64,000 nucleotides of DNA, from contig WHUX01000204.1 of NCBI GenBank assembly GCA_015179025.1, forward strand, positions 27,855 to 91,854. Reading direction: 5' to 3'. The DNA is from Terfezia claveryi. Taxonomy: Eukaryota; Ascomycota; Pezizomycetes; Pezizales; Pezizaceae. The notes under the pieces were generated by a model that worked only from the letters and a program-made list of their open reading frames with translations, was not told the DNA's origin and made no database searches. Made by a program: the position numbers and the translations under genes. Below, in pieces: positions 31,841 to 44,049 of the stretch. Numbering within the stretch: position 1 is the first letter of the stretch; every line of letters starts with the position of its first letter.

Positions 31841-34113
31841 ATGCCTCCCATGTACTTTCCCTCTGATATGCAATATGAAGCCCGCCGAGATACTCAAGCT
31901 CTCTCGGAGTACGATATGGCAGAGCATACGAGCCCAATGCCAACAGAAGGGGATATGTTGGTCGGGTACCTGGAGGCGACGCTTCTTGATGAACGCAAAG
32001 AAAGTAAGCGCTTGATTTGGGTTCGGCATACAAGAGTGTCGCTAATGACCCCGTGAAGTTGTGAAAATCACACAAAACGAGGAAATCTATATTGGTCGAG
32101 AACCCAGCTGGTACGCTGTTCCAGTCTCCTGCATTCATGTGAGGTATTGAGCTCACTCCTGGGCAAAGTAAACTAGTCATTTCTCATCCATGTTGCTCCA
32201 ATTGGCATTTCCGGATCTACTCGGTCCTCTTTGAGCGTCAAATCAAGCCTTTAGTCTACTGCCAGGACTTGTCATTAAACGGGACTCGGTATAATGGAAA
32301 GGCTATTGGGAAGAAAAACACAGTCCTGCTGAGTGAAAATGACACTTTGGGTTAATACCTTCTGAGCTCTCTGAAAACTGAGCTAACTTATGGCAGAGAT
32401 TCGACGAGCGGCAACTTTTGTGTTCCATGCAGTAAATTCCAGCACGGAGCTTACATTTGACTTATCCTATGTCGACTCGGATAAATACGTATGGTAGTTC
32501 CCATTAGGATCAGAGATCTAGACCTTACTAACCTAGCGAATATAGCTATTCTCGGACACCTACACAGTCACCAAGCGTCTGCTAGGAAAAGGTGGATTCG
32601 GCTATGTCCTTATGGCGAGAGAAGACGCTACCCAAAATCAGCTTGCATGCAAGGTGGTGGACTTGAGTGATAAAAAGGGCCAAGGTAGGCAGATGTTGAT
32701 CAAGGAGGTGAGAATTTTAATGGAATTAAATCATGTAGGCTCATCTTTCTCCAGGAAGGGAATTTTTATTGACTTTAATAGCCCAACATCATCAATCTTC
32801 ATAAGGTCTACTCTACCGCTGATCGAATGTAAGTATTGCACAGTTTGCCGTTTCTCATGCTAATGAAAGTAGATATATCTTTGAGGACTTGATCACAGGG
32901 GGAGATCTCTGGTCTCATATCGAGCGTAAAGGCCAGTTAGAAGAAATCGAGGCTATGCCCATCCTTTGGCAACTCGCGGAAGCGTTGGAGTATTTACATG
33001 AGCATGGAATTGCACATAGGGATCTTAAGGTCCCTGAATAACCCCAGTTCACACACAAGATACTAACTATACCATCATGCTAACCTCCAACTCACCGCAG
33101 CCTGATAACATTCTTCTCACCTCCACTCATCCCGGGGCAAGGATCATCTTGACTGATTTCGGCACAGCAAAACAAACCACATTAGGAAGTCGCATGTTGA
33201 CATTTGTGGGAACAATAGAATATACCGCACCGTTTGGAGGCCCTCCCACGTCAAATTATTGCAGTTAAATCAGTCTCTTTAAATATACTAATTTCAGTTC
33301 GATTATAGTGAAATCACCCTCCGGCAAACGAATCCCTCTGCCTCAACCGGCTACTTCCACTCTGTCGACCTCTGGTCGTTTGGAATATTACTCTACATGA
33401 TGCTCTGTGGTCAGCAACCGTTTGCACCCAACGGAACTGGCCCATTGGAAACCAAAAAGATTCACGAGCGAGCAAAAAAATGTAATCTTAACAGCCTTGA
33501 CATAGATCCCATTTGGATGGACAAGTCTGAAGAAGCAAAAGATCTAATCAGAAAGACAGTCGTTGTGGAACCGTTGAAAAGACTGGATACAAAGAGCATT
33601 AGAAAACATCCTTGGTTTGATAGATATAGGGAAGAATTAGAAGATTTGTATAAACGGGCATGTGCGGGGTGGAAAAAGAGGGATACTCCAGTTGAGTGGC
33701 TTGACGTTGTAGAAGGACAAAATGGCAGGGTGGTTCATAAATCTGTTGCAGGTGTTTCACAAATGAGCCCGCATTTTGTGGGAAATCCCCCGCAGGGAAA
33801 GGTACATCGACGGTCGAAACTGCAGGTGATTGTGGAGTCAGACGAGATGGAAGGGCAGAATATGGAAGAGACTATGGGGAAGGTTAGAATTGATAGTGAT
33901 CCAAAGTATGTGGCGGATTCTTATGATACTGGAGATGGGGATGTTGAGATGGAGGATTCGAGCAGGGGAGTTAAGCATATCTCCCCTGTGGACGGTGATG
34001 AGGAGGATAAATTGCATCATGTCGTTTCTGCCCAGCAGAAGGGCTGGAGAAGCGCAAAAGGGTTTGCGGAGAAAGTGGCAGAGACCCGAAGGAAAGGGGG
34101 AGCGCGGGTTTGA
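31841..34113 (+). CDS. FHA-domain Ser/Thr kinase, Rad53/Mek1/Cds1-like
   Basis: ATG 31841. Well-supported introns are 32004-32058, 32735-32781, 32829-32872 and 33030-33100; others lie near 32345, 32495 and 33235. The FHA part reads IYIGREPSW, then NWHFRIYSV and DLSLNGTRYNG (conserved G-R and N-G-T). The kinase part has a glycine loop LGKGGFGYV, Lys in ACKVV, NHPNII across an intron, HRDLK split from PDNILL, DFGTAK, VDLWSFGILLYMM, and a conserved Arg near RLDTKSIRKHPWF. FHA plus kinase is the layout of checkpoint and meiotic effector kinases, which recognise phospho-Thr and act in the nucleus. The C-terminal 150 residues are acidic and low complexity. No simple splice joins the two FHA parts (32110-32180), and the APE motif reads as AP before an intron, so part of the model is uncertain. 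Confidence 0.85.
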
Positions 34114-34770
34114 GGTGGGCGTGGATAGAGCGAAGAGGCGTGTAGTGTAGCAGGGTGCTGAGTTTGTGCAGTGGTCTTCAACATACTGCTGTTACTGCTT
34201 CAGTGTTATAGGATGAGGAGTAGTGACATTTAGGAAGGATAGTCAGGATCTGGTTTTATTTTTGCATGTATTTGTGAGTTTGCTGTGGGGGGGTTTTCTA
34301 TACTGGTTAGATGCTGCTGTGTCTAAGTAAAGTTGGCTAGAAGTATGTTTGAACGTTTGATAGGATACAAATAATGAAGTAATCTTTTCTTGAACTGATT
34401 TTGTTTTTGGATGAATACCTTGAGTAGTTTTTGAAATCACCAAGCACTACTCCACTAAATAATGATTGGCTACTTGACGTTGGTGAAGTAGAGTACTTTG
34501 GGGGGGGGAGTGGGAAAGGAAAAAGGAAAAAAAGAAGAAAAAAAGGCCTTTGTACATGTGTCTCGTAACCTGTATAATTAGATTACCCTGAAATCCTTTG
34601 TATATATAGGTAAATTCAGAAAATAAACACACACACACGCGATCCGAGTTAATTCTTTTGAGCGGTAGGTCAAGTCAGGTCAAGTCAGAGCAGGTCAGAG
34701 AAGAGAATATATTACAAAAAAAAGAAAAAAATTTAATCATACGCACATATACAAACCCACCCACCACCCA
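34114..34770. other. Intergenic, convergent 3' ends
   Basis: Lies between the stops of the FHA kinase (+) and the COQ8-like gene (-), so it should hold both terminators. It contains a G run (34500-34508), purine-rich AAAGGAAAAAGG repeats and a short CA repeat (34628-34638). No gene is seen. Confidence 0.45.
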
Positions 34771-36980
34771 TCAAAACCCCACAACCTCCGCAAACACCCC
34801 CTCACAATCAACCCTACTCTGCAGCCTGGCACACACCAAAAACGCGCCACTCATCTTCCTATGCAGGCTATACGTCTCCTCCGGCGGGGGTGTCAGCCTC
34901 TCCCTCAGCATCACTGGGATCAGGGATTTGACTCTCTCCGTGACAGTTTGCGTTGAAAAGTCATAGCGCTCCGTTACACCCCCAGAGCTAGTGCCAGCGC
35001 CAGCGCCCCTGAATGGCTCTGCGAGGATAAAAATAGATTCAATATGTGCGTCTGTCATAGCCTTCGACTCTAGGCCAGTGAGATATCCCAGTTTAATGCT
35101 CAGGTCTTTACAGCTCTGTGCGTCTCTCCTCCTTGCCGCGCGCAAAAGGGCAAGATATGTGTCTACAAAGTCCTCTGGATATTCCCTCCACGCGCCAAAA
35201 TCAAGCAATTGAATCTTGCCGCTGTCTCTGTCAAACAAAAAGTTTGAGAAATTCGGGTCCGTCTGCATACACCGAAACCTCGCAATCTCCATGAGCGAGA
35301 GTCTGAGAATCTCCGTGCCTAGGAAATCCCGCTCGGATTGGGTAAGGTCGTTGATGCGGGTAATCGATTTTCCGGGCATAAATTCCATGGTGAGGATATC
35401 CTCACCTGAGGCTTCGGGGATTGCGTGGGGGATGGTGAAGGGGTTGTTACGGCTGGGAGGGAGGAGGGTCCGGAATTTGTTGATCCCAGAGAGTTCCCGA
35501 GTGTAGTCGCATTCCCAGGCGAGCTCGGTGCGTGCGTTGGAGATGGTTTTGTCCAGGTATAGGCCTTTGGGGAGGAGGCGGGATGCGGTGAGGAGGAGGG
35601 AGAGATTCGTCAGGTCGGAGGATATGCTGGTCTTGATCCCGGGATACTGGATTTTGACGGCGACGGGGTAGGGACCGGGGGTGTGGTTTGGGTGCGACGG
35701 GGACCGAGGGTCGGTGGTGGGGATTAAATTCTGGGAGAGAGTGGCGAGATGAACTTGCCCGATGGAGGCAGCGGCGAGGGGGGTGAGGTTGAAGGTTTGA
35801 AAGAGGGATTCCCAGTTAGGGCCGAGGGTGCGGGTTAGGATGGGGTGCAGTTGGCTGGGTGGCATGTAGTCGGCCGAGTCTTGCACGCGGGAGAGGATTT
35901 GGTGGAGGGGAGGGGGGAGGAGTTTAGAGTCTGTAATTTTGTGGTATGGCGGGTTAGAAAGGGGGAGGAAGAAAGGTAAGGGGAAAGAGGAGAGAAGGGT
36001 GAAAGGAGGGGGGGGGGTTACCCTGAAAGGACAACATTTGGCCGAGTTTAAGCGCCGCCCCACGCATCCTGCTGAGTTTCTTGACGAGCCGCTCGACGTT
36101 GGCTTCGTTCAGCATGAGTGAAGTTTGGGGACCGCCGGTTGACCCGACGGTGGCGCGCTTGACACCTTCGGTGAGCGCGCCAAAGGTCATTCCTAGGCCG
36201 AGGCCTGTGTAGTGCATCATACGGCTGAAGCGGGAGGAGGGGACGCGGGAGGCGGTCATGGTGTGCCCGCTGGGGGAGGTGGCGAGTTGCTGAGCGAGTT
36301 GGGACTATGCTAGGTTAGTTGACAGTTTGTCCTGTGGTGAGTGTGTTGGTGGGGGGAAGGATGGGGGGAAGACGTACGGATTCGGTGGTGGGGGTGTCTG
36401 TGGTGAGGGATTGGATTGTGAGGTCGAGTTCTGCGGGGGTGATGGTGGGTGCTGGTGGAGCATTGTTTTCCTCCCTTGCATTGAGTTCTGTGCGGGTAGG
36501 CGAGGGGGTTGTTGAGATTGTGGAGGCTTCATCCGGAGGGAGTGACTGGATGTAGATTGACGGGGGTATCGATGCCTCTGCTGTACTGGAACTGGGGGGT
36601 TCCTCCGGCACAGCAATCGAGGGGTTTCCTCTGGGGATATCTTGATTAGAGGCGAGTGCTTGCACGCCCAAGTCTTTGTCTTTGTTTTTCATGTCGTCTA
36701 GGACGCCCTCCTCCTCCACCTTCTCCTCTACGGCTGTGCGGGGTATATCCGTCTCCGCCTCCGCCTCCGCCTCCTTGTTTCTCACCCTCTCCTCTGGCTG
36801 CTGCCCTGGTTGAACTCGCACTGCATTCCGGGCAACCCGGTGGGCCCGCAGCGGCCTTGTGAGGGACGAGGTCTGGCAGTAGAGGCTGAGCTGGCTTGAG
36901 CGGAGGCCGATGTGCTGCCCGAGGATCTGCTTTGTGGCGGCGGCGAGGATGAGCAAGTCGAGCAGGCGCTTTGAGGACAT
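34771..36980 (-). CDS. ABC1/COQ8 (ADCK) family atypical kinase
   Basis: Three exons: 36980-36378, 36304-36022, 35930-34771 (681 codons plus stop; introns 73 and 91 bp; all phases agree). The N-terminus (MSSKRLLDLLILAAATKQ) is hydrophobic then basic, compatible with mitochondrial targeting; residues 60-200 are low complexity. Family signatures: KLGQ in RGAALKLGQMLS (about residue 287), the Ala-rich loop AAASIGQVH, VAVKIQYPG with the conserved Lys, ELAWECDY, NFSNFLFD and LLDFGA. COQ8 proteins support coenzyme Q biosynthesis at the inner mitochondrial membrane through ATPase/kinase activity. The gene diverges from the T5orf172-type gene with about 700 bp between starts. Confidence 0.93.
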
Positions 36981-37686
36981 GACCGATACATGGGGCTCTC
37001 AAGGCCCAAAAATATGTTTCATTCTGCGCCTCTTTGTTTTTCTTTTTTTTCTTTGTTTACAAAACAAAAGCTTGAAGCAAGAAAGCTTCAGGCGAGGGAA
37101 ACACGTGCGAATGACGACGAGGCATTTTTATCAAAAAGCGGGATATACTGTACATAGAATAATAATACGAGAAGGGCAACTAATATTAATAATAATTAAT
37201 AATAATTAATATGTGAATCGTTATATCATTGGAGTCACATACATTAGGTTTATTAAGGCACCGACTCATGACTACTTATGTATGCAGACCTCTGCATATC
37301 CAGCAAGCTTAGGAATGCAGCCCATGTTGGTAAAGTACGGATTTTATTTTTATTTGGCCCCGCCTCAAGAAGGGCCCTGCTTCACCATTTTGGATGTGAG
37401 CTGTGTGAGTGGCTTTTGTTTCCAGCGTATGTGCTGTACCTCCTGCAGCTACCGGTCCTTGCTGTACTATGCTGCGCTGTACTCGCTCCCCTCCCCCCAC
37501 AAAGCGGTGCGGTGGCAGGTACATATCGTCCCCACCCGGCCCGCTTTTCTTTTAAAATCGCTTTGCATTTGCCTTTCGATTGTTTATACCCCTCCTCCTG
37601 TTATTCTGTTCTTGCTGTTCTTGCTGCTTTGCTGCTTTGCAATTGTTCTTGCTGCTTGCTGTTCTTATACCCCGCAGCCTTGGAAA
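36981..37686. promoter_or_regulatory. Divergent promoter region
   Basis: Shared upstream region of the COQ8-like (-) and T5orf172-type (+) genes. It has an AT-rich stretch (37140-37215, AATAATTAAT repeats) and a CT-rich leader before ATG 37687 (GCTGTTCTTATACCCCGCAG). An in-frame extension back to 37213 exists but lacks ATG and reads as non-coding. The site is inferred from gene orientation. Confidence 0.4.
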
Positions 37687-39642
37687 ATGCCCTTCGTCGC
37701 CGGCACCCCAGAGTCCCTCGAGGCCTCGCTCCAGCGCCGCGACTCAAAAGACTTTACCAGCACCTGCCACGGAATCAACCAAAATGGCACTCCCTGCCGC
37801 TCGAAAATATCCCCAAAAGTCTCGGCCCTCGGCACCCCAATCGACGGCAAGGACGCATGCTTTTGCTGGCGTCACAAGGAGCAGGCTTCTGTGCTCACCC
37901 AAAAGAAGAGTAAAGCACGGGACGGCTCCGGCAGGCGGGGGAGTATGGATGTTCTTGTGGACAAGGTAGTGGCCATGGCATTGACGGATCAAGTGAAGCC
38001 CTCCGGGTCAGTCACCATCAGTACAGGGCAAACCACCACACATACCGTCCCGGTGATATATGAGCCACCCCCGGCTATCCCGCCTCTCCCACCAGCCTCC
38101 AGTCACAAGCACAAGGTCGTCTCCTTCCTCAGCGGCCTCTTTAACCGCATCTCCACCCACAGCAGCAAGAAATGGGGCCCAAACTTCTCCCCAGATGATG
38201 AATCTGAGGATGAAGCCGACGACCCCACCCCTCCTCCCCTGGCACAACAGCTCCAGCAATACCCCACCTCCCCCCCTTCCCTCAGAGCCCTTTTCAAAAA
38301 GAAACTCCTCGGCAAAGTCCGTTTCGACACCACCCCTCTCCCACAGATGGTCCCCTCGTCCCATTCCGGGGGCCCAGCCCCACCCCCACCCCCACCCCCA
38401 CCCCCACCCTCCGCTCTCCCCCACCCCCGAAAACCCGCCTCCCACCCCCCAGGTCACATGTCTCGGCGAAAACTGGCCATACTAATTGCACAATCCAAAA
38501 CTGCCGTCATACCCCCCCACCTCAGCGCCGCCACGCAAAAACGGTTCCACGAGACCCTTACCAAACCCTTTTCCGCCAGCGATACCCCAGGGTATATATA
38601 CATCTTTGCGCTTCTCCCGAGCTCGCCCAACCGCCCACCTGCAATGCCAACCTCGAGCACCATCGATACAAACGATCCCGCCTCGCAGATCGCTCCTCGC
38701 GTCCTGCTCAAGATTGGAAGAACCATCAATGTTGCGTCGAGATTGAACCAACATGCCAATCAGTGTAATTACGAGCCTACGCTCATCCGGTACTACCCCC
38801 ACCCGGACTCAAAGTCCGTGGCCAAAGGTGACACAGTCGTGCATAAAGTCCCAAATGTCAACAGGATTGAGAGGTTGATTCACCTAGAGCTCAGGGATGA
38901 TCCAAAGGTGTACCCTGATGAGCTGAGACATAAATGTGCCGTGTGCGGCAAGATTCATAAAGAGTGGTTTTCGGTCGAGGCCACAGAGGAGGGGGTCAAA
39001 TGGGTAGACGGGGTTGTGTCGAGGTGGATTGCATGGGGGGAGTATTGGGGCGGGGAGGGAGAGGGGGCAAAGAGATCGAGGGAGGAGGAGGAGGCTGCAC
39101 TGAGGAGGGGAGAGAAAATCGCGAGGGCGGCGCAAGAGAGTGAGGAGAGTAGTGGGGAGGAGGAGGTTGTCGTTACGGGCAAAGTGGAGAATAAGACACC
39201 CCCGAGGAGGGGCAGGGGGAGGGCCGGTTCGGACACGCTTTCGCCGGTTAAAAAGACGCCTAGGGCGAAGTCTGCTGCACCGGCGATAGCAGGCGTGGAG
39301 AAGCCATCATCCCCGCAAAAGACAAGCGAGGGGCATAGGAATAAGAGTGTGGAGAGGGCCAAGGGGAAACATAGATCAGCGTCGGCATCTACACCAACAC
39401 GTACCGCTAAATCGCCAATAAAAAGCCCCAGAAGAAGAAAAGCCGTAGAGGAGGATATTTCTGATGATGAGGGCTCGGATGCGTCTTATCACGATGCGGA
39501 GAGTGGGCAGACGGATGGGGAGCAGTGGGTTGAGGGGGATAAGTTGGAGACTCGGAGTCCAAATTGGAAAAAGGGCGAGGGACGGAGGAGGAATGGTGGG
39601 AGTAGTGGGAGAAAGAAGGCTGTGGCGGGGGAGAGGAAGTAA
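37687..39642 (+). CDS. T5orf172 (GIY-YIG-like) domain protein
   Basis: 651 codons in one exon. Residues about 30-75 hold a small Cys/His cluster (CHGINQNGTPC, then ACFCWRH) typical of fungal members. A Pro-rich linker follows (poly-Pro near residue 235). The domain spans about residues 300-435: GYIYIFALLP, LKIGRT, VASRLNQH, a conserved NRIERLIHLEL (Glu/His positions) and CAVCGKIHKEWF. This matches the T5orf172 domain, a relative of GIY-YIG nucleases found in phage and many fungal proteins; the fungal role is unknown. The C-terminal 200 residues are charged and disordered with SPVKK/SPIKSPRR-type basic motifs, suggesting nuclear or chromatin association (inference). Confidence 0.85.
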   Translation: MPFVAGTPESLEASLQRRDSKDFTSTCHGINQNGTPCRSKISPKVSALGTPIDGKDACFCWRHKEQASVLTQKKSKARDGSGRRGSMDVLVDKVVAMALTDQVKPSGSVTISTGQTTTHTVPVIYEPPPAIPPLPPASSHKHKVVSFLSGLFNRISTHSSKKWGPNFSPDDESEDEADDPTPPPLAQQLQQYPTSPPSLRALFKKKLLGKVRFDTTPLPQMVPSSHSGGPAPPPPPPPPPPSALPHPRKPASHPPGHMSRRKLAILIAQSKTAVIPPHLSAATQKRFHETLTKPFSASDTPGYIYIFALLPSSPNRPPAMPTSSTIDTNDPASQIAPRVLLKIGRTINVASRLNQHANQCNYEPTLIRYYPHPDSKSVAKGDTVVHKVPNVNRIERLIHLELRDDPKVYPDELRHKCAVCGKIHKEWFSVEATEEGVKWVDGVVSRWIAWGEYWGGEGEGAKRSREEEEAALRRGEKIARAAQESEESSGEEEVVVTGKVENKTPPRRGRGRAGSDTLSPVKKTPRAKSAAPAIAGVEKPSSPQKTSEGHRNKSVERAKGKHRSASASTPTRTAKSPIKSPRRRKAVEEDISDDEGSDASYHDAESGQTDGEQWVEGDKLETRSPNWKKGEGRRRNGGSSGRKKAVAGERK

Positions 39643-40736
39643 TCTTTGCGAGAGGGGGTTGGTTTTGTATGAGTGAGAAAGTATAGAGTATGAAAGTATT
39701 GGGTATACCACCTTTTTCATTTATTTTACTTTACTTTGGGAATATGAATTTTTTTGTTTTTGTGGGGTGGTTGTGTGTATTGGGTGTCATCTTGTCTTTT
39801 GAGCGGAGTTGTATGGATGTATGTATATACCCGTTTTGTATTGGTTGGTATTATTATCAATAATTTTTTTTCCTCGAGGATAGTTGAATACATGTACTAT
39901 CTATCGCATGAATGAGAGTAGGTAGGCGTGTGAGTATGCGTGGAAAAAATTGTAGATCTAAGCATTAACTAGATCGTCTCTTCTCTGAGCTTTTCAGCTA
40001 GGTTAAAATGTCCTGGAGAGGCACAGTGGCCTGTAGAACTGAAGCCATTTCCAAAATCGCAGCAATAGCACTAAACTGTAGATACTGTATGGGGAATCGC
40101 GCATTTTCTCACCAGAGCAGCTAGAGGGCTGTTACATTCTTATAAATTTGGAATTGGAGATTTCATATCAAGCGCAAATTGCGGACCTTTGCTTCTCTCG
40201 CATATACTTCGACTTTGCCCTAAGGTACCTGGCAACAAATTAAGTAGTCTAAGGTCCATATTACTTGCTTCTCAGTAATTCACAAATCTTAAAGACCCTC
40301 GGTTCCCATATTTCCTCCTTAGCATCCAATGCGATGGCATCCCATTCCCCATCCATAACTTGTCATATAGTGAACTCTATTCTCCAATTACAGTAACCTA
40401 TTTCACTGAGCTCCCAATGCACTTGAAAATAGTTATTGATTCTGATTACGAGTATGGGTTTCTAGGTATTCCAGGATGTTTTTGTTGAGACGTTCAAAAA
40501 CAATTATTTTTCTATATGTATTACATATTATGCTCCGAGCCACTAGAGTATTGCATAGTCATTTCGGAGCCCAGACCCTTAACCGTAGTACTAAAATAAT
40601 TATTACGAGAGCACCCACTCCCCATCTACCTTCATCTCAGCTTTTACCGAACCTTCTCTCCCTCACTGTTCTAATCACTGACGATAGTCTGTTCCAGTAC
40701 AGTAAGAGACATCCCTCAATTTCAGCACCACATACT
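39643..40736. other. Intergenic, no gene recognised
   Basis: T-rich 3' flank of the preceding gene and AT-rich upstream region of the next. Nothing else is supported. Confidence 0.4.
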
Positions 40737-42176
40737 ATGGACCACAACTCTCAGGTAAGTGAGGTTTTCTTCACTAGGGATGTTAGCTAATAGATTTATA
40801 ACAGGTCACTCTTGCTGGTGGAGCAAAGACGTTAATTCTAGAATCCCTCGTTGTTCCACAAGGACACGATAATGACCTCCTAATAGCAGCTAGGGAAGCT
40901 TTTTACGTGTTTTTTAGGGAGGTTCTCCCTCATGCTGCTGGCGCTATCTTAGAGCCCACTCCCAATGGCGCTCTGCGAGTACAATTACATGAGTCTGGAT
41001 ACGCATGTGTCGCCTTCGAGTCCGCCAGAGGGGCTATTGAATTTCTTGAGACTATACAACTAGATGAGAGATGCAAGGCCTGCACTGCAGAAGAATGGTG
41101 CTCTAAAAGACCTCGCTCCACTCACACCACACTTCATTCAGTATGCTAACGATCTATAGGGAGAATGGCATAAATGAATGGCAATGGCAAGAGTATTCAC
41201 ACAACATGTATGGTCGAGAGGTAACAAATGAAAGTCCGTCTGTGCTAATTATCATTGTAGCAAGTTGGACATTGCCGAAACAGAGGAAAATATTGCAAAA
41301 CTAGAGGGGATTGCAGATGCAACTCCCAATCAACTCCTTTGGCTAGACTTTGACAAAAAAGCATTAGATGGCCTGAAGGAAGCATTGACAAAGTAGTGGA
41401 CTATTTTCAATTTTGATGGAAAGTACTAATTGATAGCGGGATAGATGGGAAAGTATTACAGCAAAAGGCATTCGCTTGGTACAATTGGACCTTGACGAGC
41501 TTGATTGGCCCGCTGAAATCAAAGCATCTATCTTAAGTGCATTAGAGGATGTAGTTGCCAAGCAGCCGTACATGATTGACCCAGATCGTCAGTACGCTTT
41601 ACTTTATCAACACGGCAAACTGGCTGGTGGAACGTTCAAGTATCCTGAGTTGGATGTGCACCTTTCCCGCCAAAGGGAAGTCAGCTACTATTTCGTGGAT
41701 GTAAGCATTATTCTTCCCTTTCCTCTACCACTGCCGCATAATAACTCTACGGTAGCCAATTGGGCGCAGATATAGACAATGTGCTGTAGCAGCTATGACT
41801 ACCGAAGGGTCAGCATTATATGTAAGTTCTTCTGCTTTATTTCTTTCTCGTATTGCTCATGTTTATAATCTGTCGATAGTTACACCAAGTATTTCGGGTA
41901 AACACCAGGCCTGTTTATTTAACATTGGGTTTGCATATTAATTATGACTAGAACCCGCAAGCTACGGAGAACCAGGTAACTGTTCGTCAACTCTGGGACA
42001 CGGGGTCGGATGATCCCACAATTTATCGCAACCACTTACAAAGATTAGACCCCGGAAACGTGCTGCGCGGCCACTGGAGAAGCTATCTCCTAGCAGACGG
42101 CACGGAGAGGAGGATGAGGGTTATATGCTTTGAGGCGAGGATTGAGGATGAGGCCCAATGTCCAGTTACAGAATAG
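40737..42176 (+). CDS. Unrecognised eight-exon protein
   Basis: Exons 40737-40754, 40805-41097, 41160-41220, 41265-41392, 41445-41700, 41756-41821, 41880-41897, 41952-42176 give an uninterrupted 354-residue protein. All phases agree and a perfect TGCTAAC branch site lies before the third exon. The two 18-bp exons are unusual. The protein starts MDHNSQVTLAGG and ends EDEAQCPVTE. It is mixed alpha/beta, rather acidic, without signal peptide, membrane segment or a motif I know; RCKACTAEEW contains a Cys pair. The intact splice model argues for a functional gene, but I cannot assign a function. Confidence 0.7.
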
Positions 42177-42549
42177 TATGCTGTAGCAGTTGGCATTGAG
42201 CGGAATCGTGCAGAATGCTTGTCTGGAAGGCAATTCATGCAGAAATCCTACCTATCCACCAACCCAAATCCTCTACAAGCTCATGTTGGGACTCGAAAGA
42301 CAGAAACGGCCAACAAAATGATTCCCTACCAAACTTGAGGATAGCGGTACTAACCTCCGCATTGCGAGTACCGGTGCGTGGTTATGGAACCTCTTTGTAT
42401 GGTGTCTCCTTACATTTTTACCTACGCATTGTATGCATCAATGTATGTTCGCGGGCAATTTATATAATTACTATATTTATTATGTAACGCACCTGAATCA
42501 ATACAAATATACCTAACTAGAGCTACATTAAGTATATGCAAGTAGGCTA
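42177..42549. other. Intergenic, no gene recognised
   Basis: 3' flank of the eight-exon gene, AT-rich. A short ORF (42215-42487) has no motif. Confidence 0.35.
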
Positions 42550-43270
42550 TTAGTTGTTTTCCGGGTCGATGGAGTCATCCTCCACATCAATTAGGCTATT
42601 ATCCAGTAGTCCAATTTGTGTCCGTTCAGCTAGAGCTGGGAGGTTACTGCAGTCATAGTCTACTAACACTTTGATATGAAAAAAGAGTGAGCATTTATAA
42701 AGCATCGGCAGCGCGACTTTTCGTAAATACATGAGACAGAAACCCGAGTTGCTGTATGTAGATGCCTGCCGAGAAACATTAGCTGAATTGATTTATGGAT
42801 TGTCGAGTAGTAGCTAGAGTATCTACAAAATCTCATTGCCCAAGCCCATAAGATTAGTTGCTTGTTCGAAATTCTTTGGTCGGATAAAAGTGGTAATTCA
42901 GGCTATGATTTTACAATAACTTTTGCATATTATCTTTTGATTGACGAGATTGTACAACTCTATTGGCTTGCTCAACGAATGAGGTCTGCGACCATTATCA
43001 GACTATAATATTTCAGATAGCCTATAAAGCTGAATCCAATGTCATTACAGATGTAACAGACACCGACTAATAATATTAGTATCATATTACTTATAACTAC
43101 TAATGAGTTTAACTTACCACTTTATCTTCTAATAGAGCAAGATAACACCACGTATGTACCATAATAGTCTTTCATATAACGATCCATTTCTATTGTCCCT
43201 CAGGCTCATAGAGCATATCAATTAGATCAACTTGAACCCGTTGAGTATGTCTATATTCAAGTGCGTTATG
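42550..43270 (-). pseudogene. Decayed gypsy-type/KRBA2-like integrase
   Basis: Reverse-strand fragments include QRVQVDLIDMLYEPEGQ-stop-KWIV (about 43250-43190), closely resembling ERVQIDLIDIRADPDGEYQWI of the better copy at 58.1 kb. A downstream piece ends DNSLIDVEDDSIDPENN. Several stops are present. The order matches the 56.8-58.7 kb integrase, so this is an older relic of the same family. Confidence 0.6.
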
Positions 43271-43289
43271 TACCAAATGCAGTAATTAA

Positions 43290-43360
43290 ATAAATTGCCC
43301 GCGCGGGGTATAGTAGGTATGCCGCCCACGGGCAGCCCAGAACATATATGCATCGTGTAC
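43290..43360. repeat. GC-rich repeat R3 (first copy)
   Basis: AATTGCCCGCGCGGGGTATA, TAGGTATGCCGCCCACGGGC and CAGCCCAGAACATATAT. It is repeated at 45738-45803 with AATTGCCCGCGAGAGGCATA, TGGGTATGCCATGGCGCCCG and CGGCCCAGAACATATAT. Confidence 0.75.
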
Positions 43361-44049
43361 ACATTACATACATTTGTGCAAATCGTGGCCATTGTTTTTT
43401 TATCGGATTGCTTGTTTTAGTATGGTGGCGCAACCTGTATGTACAAGAATCTCCAAATAAACTTGTTTATCCTACTTCTCCATATTCTACTTATTTCTGG
43501 GGTCGTCTGGCATGAGCTGGTTAATGACAGCATATGGGAGTTCCGTCTCACTCGAGAGTTCACTTACACCCGTATCTCTCGCCGGGTGTTCCTTGAGTTT
43601 CATCCATTTAGTCTTACTTATACCCCCCATACTGGGACATATGAATATTGGGTTTTCAAAAATACAATATAAAAATGGAACCAAGTAGCTTGCAGTTCTG
43701 GGACTTTATATGCATAGGGCTAGCTAGGCAGCACCGCACTCAAAGTTTAAGCAAGCATCCGAACTGGCAACAATAGCTGGGCAAGGGGATATTATTGTTT
43801 TTGCATAAAGAAAAGAGTTTGGTTGAAAAAAGTCTGTAGAACACTCCTTGTTACATACCTAGATGAATTATGTTGGGCTTAGTATCAGGATGCAGATTAT
43901 AGTTGGGGATTGAGAGCACAATAGTACAAATTAAACTGGGGGTGCCGGTAGTTAAGGAAGCAGCCTCTCTCAATCATATGCGGAGAATGTATGCCCATTC
44001 ATCAAAATCAAGTGTGTAAAATTTGGCAGAGCCACTATAGTTCAGGGTA
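43361..44049. other. Intergenic, no gene recognised
   Basis: AT-rich. A short ORF at 43439-43672 has a hydrophobic N-terminus but no motif or intron support. Confidence 0.35.

Noticed and set aside
36305..37009. Alternative ORFs over COQ8 exon 1
   Set aside because: Other frames of a low-complexity coding region; only the frame with consistent splicing gives the COQ8 signatures.
37213..37686. N-terminal extension of the T5orf172-type ORF
   Set aside because: No ATG, and the translation is Cys/Leu-rich without domain character; ATG 37687 follows a CT-rich leader.
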